A DNA stretch of 64,000 nucleotides from Costus lasius (GCA_027563935.2 CM050446.2:112572499-112636498); one strand, 5' to 3'; numbered from the stretch's first letter, positions 41,451 through 54,469 are shown. Notes: generated by a model from the sequence alone, not told the origin. Program-made: numbers and translations.

Positions 41451-42510
41451 ATGAATATGACTTCCAACCAAATTGCCGAGGGAAAAATTAAAACAAAATG
41501 GGATAAGAAGAATGTTAATCTTTTTTGACATATGTATTGAAGCAATTCATGGCGGGATGCGTCCTAATACTCACTTTAATACTCGAGGATGGAAATTTTT
41601 GATGTCTGAGTTTGAAGAAAGAACAAATTGTAAGTATGGCAAGTTGTAATTGAAAAATAAGTGGGATCAATTGAAGAATATATGGAAAAATGGAGGCAAT
41701 TGATCGGAAAAGAAACTTGACTATGATGGAATCCATATAAGGGAACAATTGAGGCAGACGAAGAATTGTGAGCACAAAAAATCAATGTACTATTTTTGTA
41801 CATCTATTTGTCCATTCTTTTGTTTATTCACTTAATTATTCACTACCTTTTTTTCTTGTAGGTTGATCCTAGTTTTGCCAAGTTCAAGAAAGAAAGAATT
41901 GAACAGAATTATCTTCCAAATTTGACATAATGTTTGGGGATATTTTGGCTACTGGAGATTATGCTTGGGCATCTTCACATAACAAATTGCAAGAAAATGA
42001 GCCAGTTGATTCTATTCCATTCACGATTGACTCAATTAATTTGGAGGCACCTAAGGATTCAAATTATGAAGAACTATATAAGACTTTACACTATGTATAT
42101 GATGGTGTTTCTGAAGAAAATATTTAAAAGAAAAACAACAAATGATATATGATGATACTCCTTTGGGGAGAAAAAACAACTGAAAAAGTCACAAAAGGGT
42201 GAAAATGGCAACAAGAAAGGCTGGAACTGCATCTGAGATTAGAAATGACATTAAGACTCTAGTTCAAAGTGTCCAAAATAGGACAAGTGTGACTTCAAGA
42301 CTAGTGGATCCACCTGGTTGTTCCATGGGAGAAGTAGTAGCTGATCTTAAGACTATTGCTAAGTTAAAAGTTGAAAGAGAGCTGTATTTGTTTGCTGTTG
42401 ATTTATTAGGGGAGAAGATAAAAAGAGAAGCATATGTGGCACTTGAAACTAAAGAAGAAAAGATGGAATGGCTTAAACATAAGTTTAAAAAGGGCAAATA
42501 CGTTGCATAA
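41451..42510 (+). pseudogene. Harbinger ORF1 (Myb/SANT-like DNA-binding protein) pseudogene
   Basis: Frames combined read KTKWDKKNV, EAIHGGMRPNTHFNTRGWKF-like and KLQLKNKWDQLKN.WK in the first ~230 bp, the plant Myb/SANT-like domain that partners Harbinger transposases. An intron with acceptor TTTTTTCTTGTAG at 41861 is likely. Then MFGDILATGDYAWASSHNKL (41930-42127) and an open 104-codon end (42199-42510) with ELYLFAVDLLGEKIKREAYV. Frameshifts and stops separate the pieces. Confidence 0.7.
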
Positions 42511-42720
42511 TAGACTAGTAGTTTGTTTTTTTTTTGTACTAGTAGTATGTTTGGTCTATGAATTTGTGGTATTCATAGATAATTTGGATTTGCTTTACAT
42601 TAGAATAAATTTGAATTTGCTTTGTTTTATGAACTAGTGGTATATTTAGAGTATTTGTTTCATGAACTAGTTGTTATTTTTCATGTGCAGTTGATAACTT
42701 CACTTTTTTTATTATAGATA

Positions 42721-43339
42721 TGGATGTTGAATCAGCTATTATTGACGAAGAATAATTTACACTAGAAGTTGGAAGTGCAGTTGTGAATATTACTGAATAT
42801 TATCTGAAATATTTGCATAAAGAACCTTACTACGTTAGTTTTCAGACAGGTTTACAGTGGCTACAGGAAATCCTAAATGGACATGAACAAAGGTGTTTGA
42901 ATATGTTTATGATGTCTACTAAGGACTTTTTAATATTATGTGCTGAGATGCAAAACAAATATGATCTGCAACCATCACGCAGAATGTCTGTAGTTGAAAA
43001 AGTGGCATTGTTTATGTATATTGTTGCCTTAGATGCATCATTTAGGAATGCAAGTGAACGTTTCCAACATTCACTTGAAACTATTAGTAGATGTTTTGCT
43101 GAAGTACTAGGAAAAATGAATGAAGGATTTGTTGTAGATATGATAAAACTTGTTGATCCTGAATTTAAAGGCATCCCTCTAGAGATCTTAAACGATGCTC
43201 GATATATGCCTTATTTTAAGGCAAAATTTGATTGCAATTCGCTATATAATATATTTTTTATTTGTATTCTTTGATTAATTTATTTTTATTGTATTAGGAT
43301 TGCATTGGAGCATTAGATGGCACTCATGTGCATGCATTC
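42721..43339 (+). pseudogene. Harbinger DDE transposase, 5' half
   Basis: Starts MDVESAIIDEE then a stop. The 163-codon stretch 42783-43274 has RCLNMFMMSTKDFLILCAEM, a helix-turn-helix-like VVEKVALFMYIVALDASFRN and FQHSLETISRCFAEVLGKM. An intron with a GC donor (AAG|GCAAAA, near 43220) and acceptor ATTGTATTAG (43299) precedes DCIGALDGTHVHA, which holds the first catalytic Asp. The retrotransposon begins right after. Confidence 0.75.
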
Positions 43340-45261
43340 TGTTGACACAGATTTATATAGAGTTTTACATGTCATTTTACTAGTAAAACCATCCTCATTT
43401 TATGACTTTAAACCTCATAATTACTTTTAATTGGATACATCTATGGAATCTACATCTGTTTCCGTATTTTTCGCGTTTTTAGGTTAATTTAACCACAAAA
43501 GGATATATTCCAACACTTCTGTGGTAGGAAGAGCTTATCTAAATTCAAGATGATCCCAACCAAGAGCTTTTGGATTCATTGGAGGCTTTGTCCGAAATCA
43601 TGACCGGGTCCCGACCAAAATCATGCCCGTGATCGTCGTTATACCTGAAGCTGAAACTGAGAAATCACGACCGGGTCACGACCAAATTCTCGCCCGTGAT
43701 TGCGGACCCGCCTGTTACGAAATCACCGTTCTCTTCCGTATTTCTTTGATCTAACCTAAGGGGAGGCTCAGGGGCGTTAAGGACCTTTCTCCCCCATTGA
43801 CAAAGGAGGCGTGGAGCAGCTTTTGGCAGCGGATTTGGTCACAAGATGATGATTTCATGCAAAACATTAGCTGGCAGCATTGTAGGGCATGGAAGCTGGC
43901 GGAAAGCTTCTTTCGGCTGAGCAGAGACAGCAATCGCAGAGACCTTTTTGCAGGGCATGGGGAAGAGAAAAAGTCCATCAGAGAAGGGAGATAAAAACCC
44001 TTCACGCAAGGGAGAAAAGAGAGCTCTCGCATACAAGGAAAAATCAATAAGAGTTCGGCAGAGGAATCGCTCGGCAGAGGAGAAGCTGCTCTTGCGGAGA
44101 GGAGAAAGAAGCTGCGCACCTTCACCGCTTTGAAGACATCCTATTGCGTAAGCCTCTTAGAAATATACCTGTAATACCTAGCATTCATATTAGAGTTGTT
44201 GCATCTATTGTATGATCTTGATAGAATATTGCATGATCTATTTTACCTTTGCAACTCTTGCACAAAACCTGTTATCACACATGATGTCCATGGCTGAGAA
44301 TGGTGTTTATGTTGTTACTGTAAACATGGTAGGCTAAACACTAAATCAAGATGTGGGGGTAGCCCTTGACGATTTACAAGTCGTAATAGTTAATTTTATT
44401 AGCCAAAGTCCTTGCTTGACCTTCCAAGTGTGCAATGTCTGCGTTACCCGGAAAGGTAAGCTTGAGCCTTGAGTCGCGAGGGTGAGGTTCATTAATCGAA
44501 TCTTCAGGAGAAATCTTGCCCGTTGGACTGTACTCACTTAAGGAAATCCCAAGGTAAGGTTTGTAAATCAGATCCCGGGGAGAAAAAGTTGCTCGCAGAT
44601 TCGTACTCGCTCACGTGATTGTAGGGAGCTTAGACGTGCCGGAGAGATTCTAGTCCGACCGCGCGTCCGACCCATTAGGTTCAGGGTTTATCCTTATTGT
44701 TGGCACACCATGCCTACACTACCCAAAAGGGGGAGTGTTTGAGCTTTTAATCACCTTAAGTACGGTTCAACATCTCTAGGAGGGTAAAACCTCGCTTGCG
44801 GGTCTGTACGTATTTGAGAGGGTTATAAGAAGCTTAGACACTGCGGAAGGGCTCTAGTCCGATCGCGCGTTAGAACCCTACGGTTTGGACCGGTAATCTA
44901 GTTCGTGGAAGTGGACGAGATTCTCGGAGGGGAGCTACCTACGTGACAAGGAAGCTGAACCCCCTTGAACTTGACAGGACTTAGGTAATAGAATTGGCTA
45001 TTTGACTGTAAGGAGTCAATGTGGTGAACCCATATCCTGATATATCTCCTCATTAGAATCCTCTCGTATGATTTCCTCTATTTACCTTCTTGCACTTTTG
45101 ATTATTTCATTATCTTAACTTCACCAATTTCGACATCGTCTAGCTAGCAACTTCAAGATCCGTCGGTATTTGCCCATTAGTCCCTGTGGAATCGATATTT
45201 TATTACTTCGATAGTCCCGTGCACTTGCGGGAAACGCCTACTATATCTGTGGGCGCTATCA
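43340..45261 (+). repeat. 5' LTR of the Athila-type element
   Basis: Starts TGTTGACACAGATTTATATA and ends at the CTATCA before the primer site. Carries repeated CACGACCGGG and CCCGTGAT words (43600-43720). Short ORFs inside also occur in the other LTR. Confidence 0.92.
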
Positions 45262-45267
45262 AGTTTT

Positions 45268-45285
45268 TGGCGCCATTGCCGGGGA
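45268..45285 (+). promoter_or_regulatory. Primer-binding site of the Athila-type element
   Basis: TGGCGCCATTGCCGGGGA, 6 bp after the 5' LTR; one base from the TGGCGCCGTTGCCGGGGA form usual in this lineage. Confidence 0.85.
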
Positions 45286-45415
45286 ATAATTTTGGCAATA
45301 TTGATAAGATTTAGAAGTTAATAGACCAGACATTTTTAGCTTAGTATTATTTCTTTTACTTCATTTTACACTTTTCTTGATTTAACGATACATTTGTCTG
45401 TTAGCATTTTAGTTT

Positions 45416-47887
45416 ATGCATAGAACTCTGCGACCGGAACCTACAATATCATTTGATTCGGAAATTGAAAGAACGTTCCGGCGTCGCAGAAATCTTCAGA
45501 AATATCAACCGAAAAAGAATTCACAAACATCAATCATGGACGGTAACAAATCACTTCGTGATTTCGCTGCACCGAATGTTCAAGGACTGCATTCTAGTAT
45601 TGCACGTCCACCAATAGAAGCAAATAATTTTGAGATAAAACCGTCACTTATGTCAATGTTACATCAAAATCAATTCGGTGGATCGCTAACTGAAGATCCA
45701 AACATGCATTTATCTGTTTTTATTGAATACTGTGACACTCTTAAAATGAATGGTGTAACCACTGACGCTCTGCGGCTACGACTTTTTCCTTTTTCACTTA
45801 GAGATAGGGCGCGAGCTTGGTTACATTCATTACCATCTGGATCCATTACCACATGGGAACAACTCTCACATGCTTTCCTTGCAAAATACTTTCCTCCGAG
45901 CAAAACCGCGCAATTGAGAAACCAGATCACCAATTTCTCTCAAAAAGAAGGCGAATCACTATATGAGGTGTGGGATCGCTTCAAGGAATTGCAGCGGATG
46001 TGTCCTCACCACGGCCTCGAGAAATAGGTACTGGTACATACATTTTATAATGGCTTGCTTTATAACACTCGTCTTACCATTGATGCAGCCACTGGAGGAG
46101 CTCTCATGAACAAAGCTGTTGATGAAGCCTACAATTTAATTGAAGAAATGGCGCTCAATCACTACCAATGGTCGAGCGAAAGAGGTACTTCATCTCGACA
46201 AGCCGGTAAATATGAACTTGACGTTCTTAGTTCTCTTGCTGCAAAAGTAGATTCACTGTCTCATAAACTTGATTCTATGAACATGCGTCATAATGTTTCT
46301 AATTCTGCTATGTGTGAAATTTGTGGAGTTGAAGGTCATTTTTCTGACACCCGTCAGTTAGGAAATATAGTATCACAAGACACCCCACCCGCTCTTGTAA
46401 ATGCTGTAGAGAACTTTAACTCGAGGGTCTAAAACAACCCTTATTCTAACACCTACAACCCTGGGTGGAAAAGTCATCCCAATTTTTTCTATAAAAACAA
46501 CAATGTAGCTCAACCATCAAACTTTAGGCAACCCCCTAGATTTCATTCGCCAAACACCGGGTATCAGCCTAAACAATTTGACCAACCACCACAACCAAGC
46601 ACCAACACAATACCACAGGAACAAACTTTCGAATCGCGCTTTGACAGCTTCGTGTCAGTGCAAACAAAAGCAATGGACTGCGTGTTAGAGGCAGTAAAAA
46701 ACTTGACAACAAACCAGAAGATAATGGAAAACCAAATTGCCCAACAGGTTAGTACATCTACTAGACCGCCGGGCAGATTACCTGGACAGCCTGAGACGAA
46801 TCCTAAAGAACATTTCAATGCCATTACCACGCATAGTGGCAAGCAGCTTGAGGAACCAGAAATGCCAAATGATGACCATTGTGAGAATGAGATCAGAACC
46901 CCTGAATCTGAAGAACCGAATGAACCTGTTGAGAGTGAACCACAAACGAAGGAAACAGAACCTGTTTATGTGCCTCCACCACCTTACAGACCAACAATTC
47001 TATTTCCCCAGAGGTTGGCAAAAGCAAAACTCGATCATCAATTCGGTAAATTTTTAAAAATTTTAAAGAAACTGTATATTAACATACTTTTTACCGATGC
47101 TTTATCACAAATAACATCCTATGCTAAGTTTTTGAAGGAAATCCTATCCAATAAAAGAAAAATGGAAGAACACGGCACAGTGGCATTAACTGAGGAATGC
47201 ATCACAATCATCTAAAATAAGTTACCATCAAAGTTGAAAGATCCTGGCAGCTTTACCATTTAAAGCCTGATCGGAGACACACCTTTCGACCGAGCTTTAT
47301 GCGATCTTGGAGCCAGTGTAAGTCTGATGCCACTCTCTCTTTGCAAGAAACTGGATATCGGAGACTTGAAGCCGACGAACATCTCTTTGCAATTGGCCGA
47401 CTGTTCCGTACGACATCCGGTAGGGATTCTTGAGGATGTGCCAATAAATGTTGGTAAATTTTTTATTCTAGCTCATTTCGTTGTACTTGAGATGAAAGAA
47501 GACTCCAAACTTCCTATTATATTGGGCAGACCATTTTTGGCAACTGCCGGTGCCATAATCGATGTTAAAAATGGGAAGTTAACACTGCGTGTGGGTGAAG
47601 ACACGGTTGAAATTGATATTACCAAGAGCTTAAAGAAACCTCTTTTTGCATATTCCTGCTATAGTATCGGAGTCGTCGACGATGAGCTTGACCCGTCTTA
47701 CATCCCTCGAACAAACGTCGACCCTCTCAAAATTTGCCTGTTAGGTGATTATGACGAAGAGCAGGAAGAAGAAGTCCGTGCCTATGCTGACATTCTCGAC
47801 TCGAGCATAACCATTGAGCCAGAAGAAGAAAGGCTTGAGGAACCATCCACACTGAAATCTGAGGTCTGTAAGCAATTTAACTTATAG
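45416..47887 (+). pseudogene. Athila gag-protease polyprotein, one frame with four stops
   Basis: A single frame of 824 codons with stops at about 46025, 46430, 47213 and 47260, and no frameshift. Gag: NNFEIKPSLMSMLHQNQFGG, RARAWLHSLPSGSITTWEQL, FLAKYFPPSKTAQLRNQITN (45620-45960), then KVDSLSHKLDSM and a knuckle remnant CEICGVEGHFSDTRQ in which the final Cys reads Arg. A Pro/Gln/Glu-rich linker follows. Protease: ALCDLGASVSLMPLSLCKKL (D-L-G-A-S active site, about 47296) and LGRPFLATAGAIIDVKNGKL. The reading ends where RT should begin. Confidence 0.88.
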
Positions 47888-48821
47888 CTCAAATCATACC
47901 GAGCAACCTCAGGTATGAATTTTTGGGTGAGAATTCTACTTATCCTGTCATTATAGCAAATCCTCTTGATTCAGAACAAACGAATCTTTACTTGGTTAAA
48001 AATGACACGGGAGTATCGCAAACTGATGCAGTAAAGAGAGGCATTTTTCTGCGATTTTTCCAAAATCACGGGCGGGTTCCGACAGAAATCTCGATCGTGA
48101 TTCTCACTCAGCTCAAACATCAGAAAATCCGCCGAGAGCATTACGGCAAGAAAGACACTGAAGCCACGGTCATAATCAGTAATAAAGGATTTTACGAGAA
48201 GATCATGACCAGGGAACGCTGAAAGTCGTGACTGAGATTTTTCCGAAGAGGCAATACGAAAATTACCCGTCGAAAGGTTCACGGCAGACCCGTAAGTAAA
48301 GGCACAGCTGTGAAATTCACGCACAATCATGCAGAAGACAATCATGGGTGGGTAACGATGAAAATCACAGGTAGGATTTCCTCAGAAAGAACAATGGACA
48401 TAAACTAGACGAGAATGTCACGGCTGCCCCATGATTGAAGACACCACCGTGAAGATTTGCGTTAAAAGACTGTGGGAGAATCACGACTGGGGCCTGATGG
48501 AAATCTCAGGCGTGATCACTAAACCTTAGCGGCTAAACGATCCGCCTTGCCAGCCCGACCCGTTAAGCAACCCGTTAAAGCATTCACTTAAGCAGCTAGC
48601 CCGAGTTTTCACTTAGGGTTCCCGATTTTTCTCCACTTTCGTACATTTCGCGACGACCCCACTCGCCTGACTGCCGTCTGCTTCGCTGCCGACCACCGAC
48701 ACTCTGGGGACGTCTCCGACCACCTCCGGCGAGCTCTCATTCCATGTTCTCAGCCTTTTCTTGCAGAGTACTCTGTTCTTTTCACTCAACCTCTGTTCCG
48801 CAACCATCTACTTGAGCGATC

Positions 48822-50102
48822 ATGCCGCCACGAAGGAAAAATACTGGGAAGCGACCGGCGAGCACCTCAAGCCCTCGACCTGAACCTCAGCAACAACAAA
48901 CCGTGCCACCGGAGGTCCAAATGAGGGACAGTCATCAAGCTGCCAAGTAGCAAGTTCTGTCCAACCGCCGTATAATCAACATGAGATACATCGACCCTCC
49001 CTCGTTGGCAGCGTTAGGAATTTTCGACGATCTACTATGGATGTTTAGACAGTTTGGCTGGGGGAGATTCCTTCAATATGCACAGCCCACCTACATCCCC
49101 TTTACTCTCGAGTTTCTCAGTTCAATTGAAGTGAAAGTCTCGGCGCTTGAAACAGATCCAGGCCTGATTACCTTCAGGCTTTGCAATAACGAGTATCGCC
49201 TCACTGTCGCAGATTTGAATGACATATTTGGATTTCCAGCTTACGCATCCAGGCTCGGTCCTCCTAACTTCAACGAGGACATCTTCTGGCATTGAATCTC
49301 ATCCATGGTAGCTTATTCACCGAGGAACGCCAGAGCTTCCACCCTTTCGAACCTCTGTATCCGTTATGCACACAGTTTGCTTGCCCACTCCATCTTTGCG
49401 AGAGAGGGAGATGGAATAGTTTGCCAGCCTGAGTTGTTGTGCTTGTGGGGTCATCTTCATGGTTTCCATATCAACGCCGGCTACCACCTAGCTCGGCAGT
49501 TCCTTCGCGTCGCTCATGCGTCAAAGGGGGTTATCTGTATTGGTGGCATGATCACTACTATCGCTTTATCTCTGGGCCACAACCCTTATGGACAGCCGAA
49601 AGCGATAGGAAGCAGATGACTAGACATTGAACATCTACTTTCAACGAAGATGATTGTTAGGAGGGGCGATATATATCATCTGACCTTCATGGACACCACT
49701 GTCACTATGACGCTTCCAAATTCTGTCCGAACTGATATCAGGGACAGCGCCAACTGGCGCTTGCACCCAGAACCGGTAGCACCAGAAGAGCAGACAGCAC
49801 CTCTTGACATGGATCCTAGCTCTTCCATCCACGGGCAACCTAGAACTGCTGCCAGGACTTCCACTGACGATATGCTTCACCTGCTTCACCAAGACCAGAT
49901 TCAACAAGGGAAGCAGCTAGCAACCCTGACGGACATGGTAAAATGCATTAGGTCTTTCTTCATAGTAACATGGGACCACCACCACCGCGGGACGAAGATG
50001 AGGACGCTGATGAGACGATCCATCTTTCTGATTCCTCCGAGCCAGCTGATGACGACGACGATGACGACCCGGCTGAGTGCAGTGTGTAGGGCTGCACTCT
50101 AG
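48822..50102 (+). pseudogene. Athila third ORF (env-position, plant retrotransposon ORF1/PF03078-like)
   Basis: One frame of 427 codons from MPPRRKNTGKRPAS, with stops at 48948, 49293 and 49617. Blocks include PTYIPFTLEFLSSIEVKVSA, FRLCNNEYRLTVADLNDIFG, IRYAHSLLAHSIFAREGDG and KGVICIGGMITTIALSLGHN, which resemble the protein found in Athila elements and many plant 'putative transposon protein' entries. Function unknown. Near 49970 a shift leads to an acidic tail (SEPADDDDDDDPAE) that is probably the original C-terminus. Confidence 0.75.
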
Positions 50103-50867
50103 TAAGTCCTCCCTCACCCCTTTTGATATATACCTATATTATATGCATCTGGGTGATGCATCTTTTGCTTTGGGTGAGGGTACTTACACATTTTGATGGG
50201 TCGTCTTGACTTCTACTTTTTCATGATACGATGATGTACGCACTGTGATGGTGAACTGTCTTTTGTAATGTGCTGTTACACCAAACATGCCAACTCTTAG
50301 CTTTTTCACAGCTGGTCGTACGCCAAACAATATGAACTTTGATAACATGCTTTATGACATGTGTCTTGCTTTCATAATGTTTCAACTTTACAAAGGCACC
50401 ATCATAATGACTTTCTTCATGCATAGCCAATAGACTTAGATGTTTTGACAACATGCTGTATTCATCCAACGTGATTTCATGATTTCATTGATTAGCTTTG
50501 AACCTTGTTGATGATTGCTTCCCAAACACGTAAAAGCCTAAGTCGTAGATCCTATCCGTATTTTCTTATTTTCATTGATTGATATTTTCCTCATTCTTGA
50601 TTAATTCTTGTTCATTTACCTAATCTATGACTGATTTGCACTCCCATGCCACTTTAAGGACACCCTTCATGCTAAGTAAATAATCTAGTCACTTGATTCC
50701 TTATACACTGAACACTGAGGGATGGACCTTTGATAAGCTTTGAACCTAGGGAATATCTGTGTTCCAACATGAATACTATTTGTTTGGATGATTATAGACC
50801 AAACCACCTGACACACACTTACCACTCTTGGTAAACCTTTAGTATTGGTTCTGGTTCAAACTCCTCT

Positions 50868-51050
50868 AACTTGGCACTGTCCAACAAAAAGAGAAAGGAA
50901 GAAAAGATGCAGTGGTACCAAAGTCTCGACTTGGCACTGCCATCAAAAGAAAAGGAAAATGAAAGAAATCAAAAGAAAGAAAGGGCAGTGGTACCAAAGC
51001 TACGGTTTGGCACTGCAAAAGGAAAGAAGTGCGGTGGTACCGAAGTTTTG
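50868..51050 (+). repeat. Degenerate tandem repeat, ~65-bp unit, with GGTACCAAAG
   Basis: TTGGCACTG ... AAAGAGAAAGGAAG ... CAGTGGTACCAAAG occurs three times (unit starts near 50870, 50930, 51007). Located in the non-coding stretch before the 3' LTR of the Athila-type element. Confidence 0.75.
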
Positions 51051-51345
51051 AGCAGGAGCCTTTACTACTGCTTTAGAGTCTACCTTTTGGGTGCAATTGT
51101 GGATTAATGTCTCACGTGATAAGGAACTATCATTGCCCGGATTTTAGTACAACTGCTGATCATTAGTATGACCTGAGCACTTTGCTTTTCATCTTGATAT
51201 CCATAAAGGTCTACAGTGATTCGTGCATCATATGATTAGATTATATCTTAACATTTCAGAGTATAACTTCAGTTAAACAATCCTCATGAATTTCATTTCT
51301 TTCTTTTTGCTTGAGGACAAGCAAAGGTTTAAGTCGTAGATATTC

Positions 51346-53265
51346 TGTTGACACAGATTTATACAGAGTTTTACATGTCATTTTACTAGTAAAACCATCC
51401 TCATTTTATGACTTTAAACCTCATAATTACCTTTAATTGGATACATCTATGGAATCTATATCTGTTTCGGTATTTTCATGTTTTTAGGTCAATTAGACCA
51501 CAAAAGGATAGATTCCAACACTTCTGTGGCAAGAGGAACTTATTTAAATTCAAGATGATCCCAACCAAGAGCTTTTGGATTCATTGGAGGCTTTGTTGAG
51601 AATCATGACCGGGTCCCGAGCAGAATCATGCCCGTGATCGTCGTTATACATAAAGCTGAAACTGACAAATCATGACCGGGTCACGACCAAATTCTCGCCC
51701 GTGATCGCGGACCCACCTGTTACGAAATCACCATTTTCTTCTGTATTTCTTTGATCTAACTTAAGGGGAGGCTCAGGGGCGTTAAGGACCTTTCTCCCCC
51801 ATTGACAAAGGAGGCGTGGAGCAGCTTTTGGCAGCGGATTGGTCACAAGATGATGATTTCATGCAAAACATTAGCTGGCAGCGTTGCAGGGCATGGAAGC
51901 TGGCAGAAAGCTTCTTTCGACTCAGCAGAGACAACAATCGCAGAGACCTTTTTGCAGGGCATGGGGAAGAGAAAAAGTCCATCAGAGAAGGGAGATAAAA
52001 ACCCTTCACGCAAGGGAGAAAAGAGAGCTCTCGCATACAAGGAAAAATCAATAAGAGTTCGGCAGAGGAATCGCTCGGCAGAGGAGAAGCTGCTCTTGCG
52101 GAGAGGAGAAAGAAGCTGCGCACCTTCACCGCTTTGAAGACATCCTATTGCGTAAGCCTCTTAGAAATATACCTGTAATACCTAGCATTCATATTAGAGT
52201 TGTTGCATCTATTGTATGATCTTGATAGAATATTGCATGATCTATTTTACCTTTGCAACTCTTGCACAAAACCTGTTATCACACATGATGTCCATGGCTG
52301 AGAATGATGTTTATGTTGTTACTGTAAACATGGTAGGCTAAACACTAAATCAGGATGTAGGGGTAGCCCTTGACGATTTACAAGTTGTAATAGTTAATTT
52401 TATTAGCCAAAGTCCTTGCTTGACCTTTCGAGTGTGCAATGTCTGCATTACCCGGAAAGGTAAGCTTGAGCCTTGAGTCACGAGGGTGAGGTTCATTAAT
52501 CGAATCTTGAGGAGAAAACTTGCCCGTTGGACTGTACTCACTTAGGGAAATCCCAAGATGAGGTTTGTAAATTAGATCCCGGGGAGAAAAACTTACTCGC
52601 AGATTCGTACTCGCTCGCGTGATTGTAGGGAGCTTAGACGCACCGGAGAGATTCTAGTCCGACCGCGCGTCCGACCCATTAGGTTGAGGGTTTATCCTTA
52701 TCGTTGGCACGCCATGCCTACACTACCCGAAAGGGGGAGTGTTTGAGCTTTTAATCACCTCAAGTATGGTTCAGCGTCTCTAGGAGGGTAAAATATCGCT
52801 TGCGGGTCTGTACGTATTTGAGAGGGTTATAAGAAGCTTAGACACTGTGGAAGGACTCTAGTCCGATCACGCGTTAGAACCCTACGGTTTGGACCTGTAA
52901 TCTAGTTCGTGGAAGCGGGCGAGATTCTCGGAGGGGAGCTACCTACGTGACAAGGAAGCTGAACCCCCTTGAACTTGACAGGACTTAGGTAATAGAATTG
53001 GCTATTCGACTGTAAGGAGTCAATGTGGTGAACCCATATCCTGATACATCTCCTCATTAGAATCCTCTCGTGTGATTTCCTCTGTTTACCTTCTTGCACT
53101 TTTGATTATTTCGTTATCTTAAGTTCACCAATTTCGACATCGTCTAGCTAGCAACTTCAAGATCCGTCGGTATTTGCTCATTAGTCCCTGTGGGATCGAT
53201 ATTTTATTACTTCGATAGTCCCGTGCACTTGCGGGAAACGCCTACTATATCCGTGGGCGCTATCA
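51346..53265 (+). repeat. 3' LTR of the Athila-type element
   Basis: Collinear with 43340-45261, with scattered, mostly transition-type differences and one-base indels. It is followed immediately by the continuation of the Harbinger transposase. Confidence 0.92.
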
Positions 53266-54040
53266 ATGTGTATCCCCTAAAGACCAAATAAGGTTTATTG
53301 GGAGGAAAGGAGTGCCAACCCAAAATATATTATTAGTTTGTAGTTTAGATATGCAATTCACCTTTGCACTTATTGGATGGGAAGGAACAATGCATGATTC
53401 ACGTATATTGACTTACGCCCTCACTCATCCCGATATAAATTTTCCAAAACCACCACCTGGTAAAATACTTATTTGTTACATGTTTGAAATTTAAGATAAG
53501 TTTTTTTAGTCATGAATATGTAACTAACATTATTAGTTAAAATATATAATTATAGGTAAATATTATTTAATTGATGCCGATTATCCTCAAATGAAAGGAT
53601 ATCTCGCACTATATAAAGGAGGGGTACGATATCATCTTCCGGATTTTCATCACGGTGGTCCACCACAAGGAATGCAAGAGCACTTTAACCAAGCACATTC
53701 GTCGTTTTGAGGTTGTATTGAGCGTAGTACTGGAATTTGGAAAGTAAGATTTAAAATCTTACGTAACATGCCATCATTTTCATTTGAGAGGCAAAGAGAT
53801 ATTTTTATTACAACTATTGCATTACATAATTTTCTAAGAAGATCAAAGACTGATTCAAGATCTGCATTATTACGAGACATTCCTAATTATGTTCCCACAG
53901 ATGTTTTAATTGATAGAGGAAGGTATCAAAGAGATGTGGGGACAACTAGAAGTGGTTCAAGGGAGATGGAAGAATTACGTGATGCAATTGCTCGTGCTTT
54001 AATGGATAGGGGAAGGAATGATATACGTGCTAGCACATAG
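53266..54040 (+). pseudogene. Harbinger DDE transposase, 3' half
   Basis: Continues directly with VSPKDQIRFIGRKGVPTQN, then GWEGTMHDSRILTYALTHPD (second catalytic Asp) and PPPG, an intron of ~100 bp ending ATTATAG (53555), and KYYLIDADYPQMKGYLALYK. The third acidic residue is in CIERSTGIWKVRFKILRNMP, preceded by one stop (near 53708). The end RDAIARALMDRGRNDI is the family C-terminus. Confidence 0.78.
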
Positions 54041-54469
54041 GAGATGATGGATTGATGAGATTTTATGCATGTATTTACTATATTCGAATACTCACTTTAC
54101 ATTGAAATTTTCTTTAATAGAATTTGACTACAATTTTCTTTAACATACTTTAATAATTCATATTAAATTATTATTATATTTATATTATTTATTTGTGTTA
54201 TAATTACTCATATGGGTATATCTAATTAGAGCTAAAATCATACATTTGTAATTTTAAAAAGGAATTAAATTTTTTTACAAATTAGATAAACTAATTAATA
54301 ATTATTGTTTCACATAGACCTGGCAAAAATTGAACAGACCCGACTCAAAAAGAAGTTAGGCAAAAATTATCGTGTTCGGGTCTTAAACAGATCAATTTAT
54401 TTATGACCTGAAAATAATCAGGTCATGTTGGGCTATAAATAAGTTGACCTACTTAACCTGATTAAATTA

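Larger units (their letters stand above)
43340..53265 (+). mobile_element. Athila-type Ty3-gypsy retrotransposon lacking RT and integrase
   Basis: LTRs of 1922 and 1920 bp (43340-45261 and 51346-53265) start TGTTGACAC and end GGCGCTATCA. The primer site TGGCGCCATTGCCGGGGA (45268-45285) is typical of Athila-type elements. Order: gag, aspartic protease, a ~0.9-kb junction with no RT, RNase H or integrase, a third ORF in env position, then GAGGACAAGCAAAGGTTTAA before the 3' LTR. It inserted into a Harbinger transposase; flanks are ATTC and ATGTG, so the target duplication is not clean. Non-autonomous derivative. Confidence 0.9.
40703..54040 (+). mobile_element. PIF/Harbinger transposon split by an Athila-type element
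   Basis: Left end GGGCATGTTTGGCCCC follows TAA (40700-40702), as expected for PIF/Harbinger. It carries both typical genes: a Myb/SANT-like ORF1 (41451-42510) and a DDE transposase (42721-43339 and 53266-54040). A 9.9-kb retrotransposon (43340-53265) sits in the transposase. The matching right end was not seen after 54040; the sequence there runs into AT-rich DNA and a large microsatellite. Confidence 0.8.

Noticed and set aside
43751..44125. Pairs of open readings of 60-124 codons repeated at 43750-44130 and 51780-52140
   Set aside because: Both are the same LTR segment; frames are disrupted by a one-base indel between the copies, so no coding constraint is visible.
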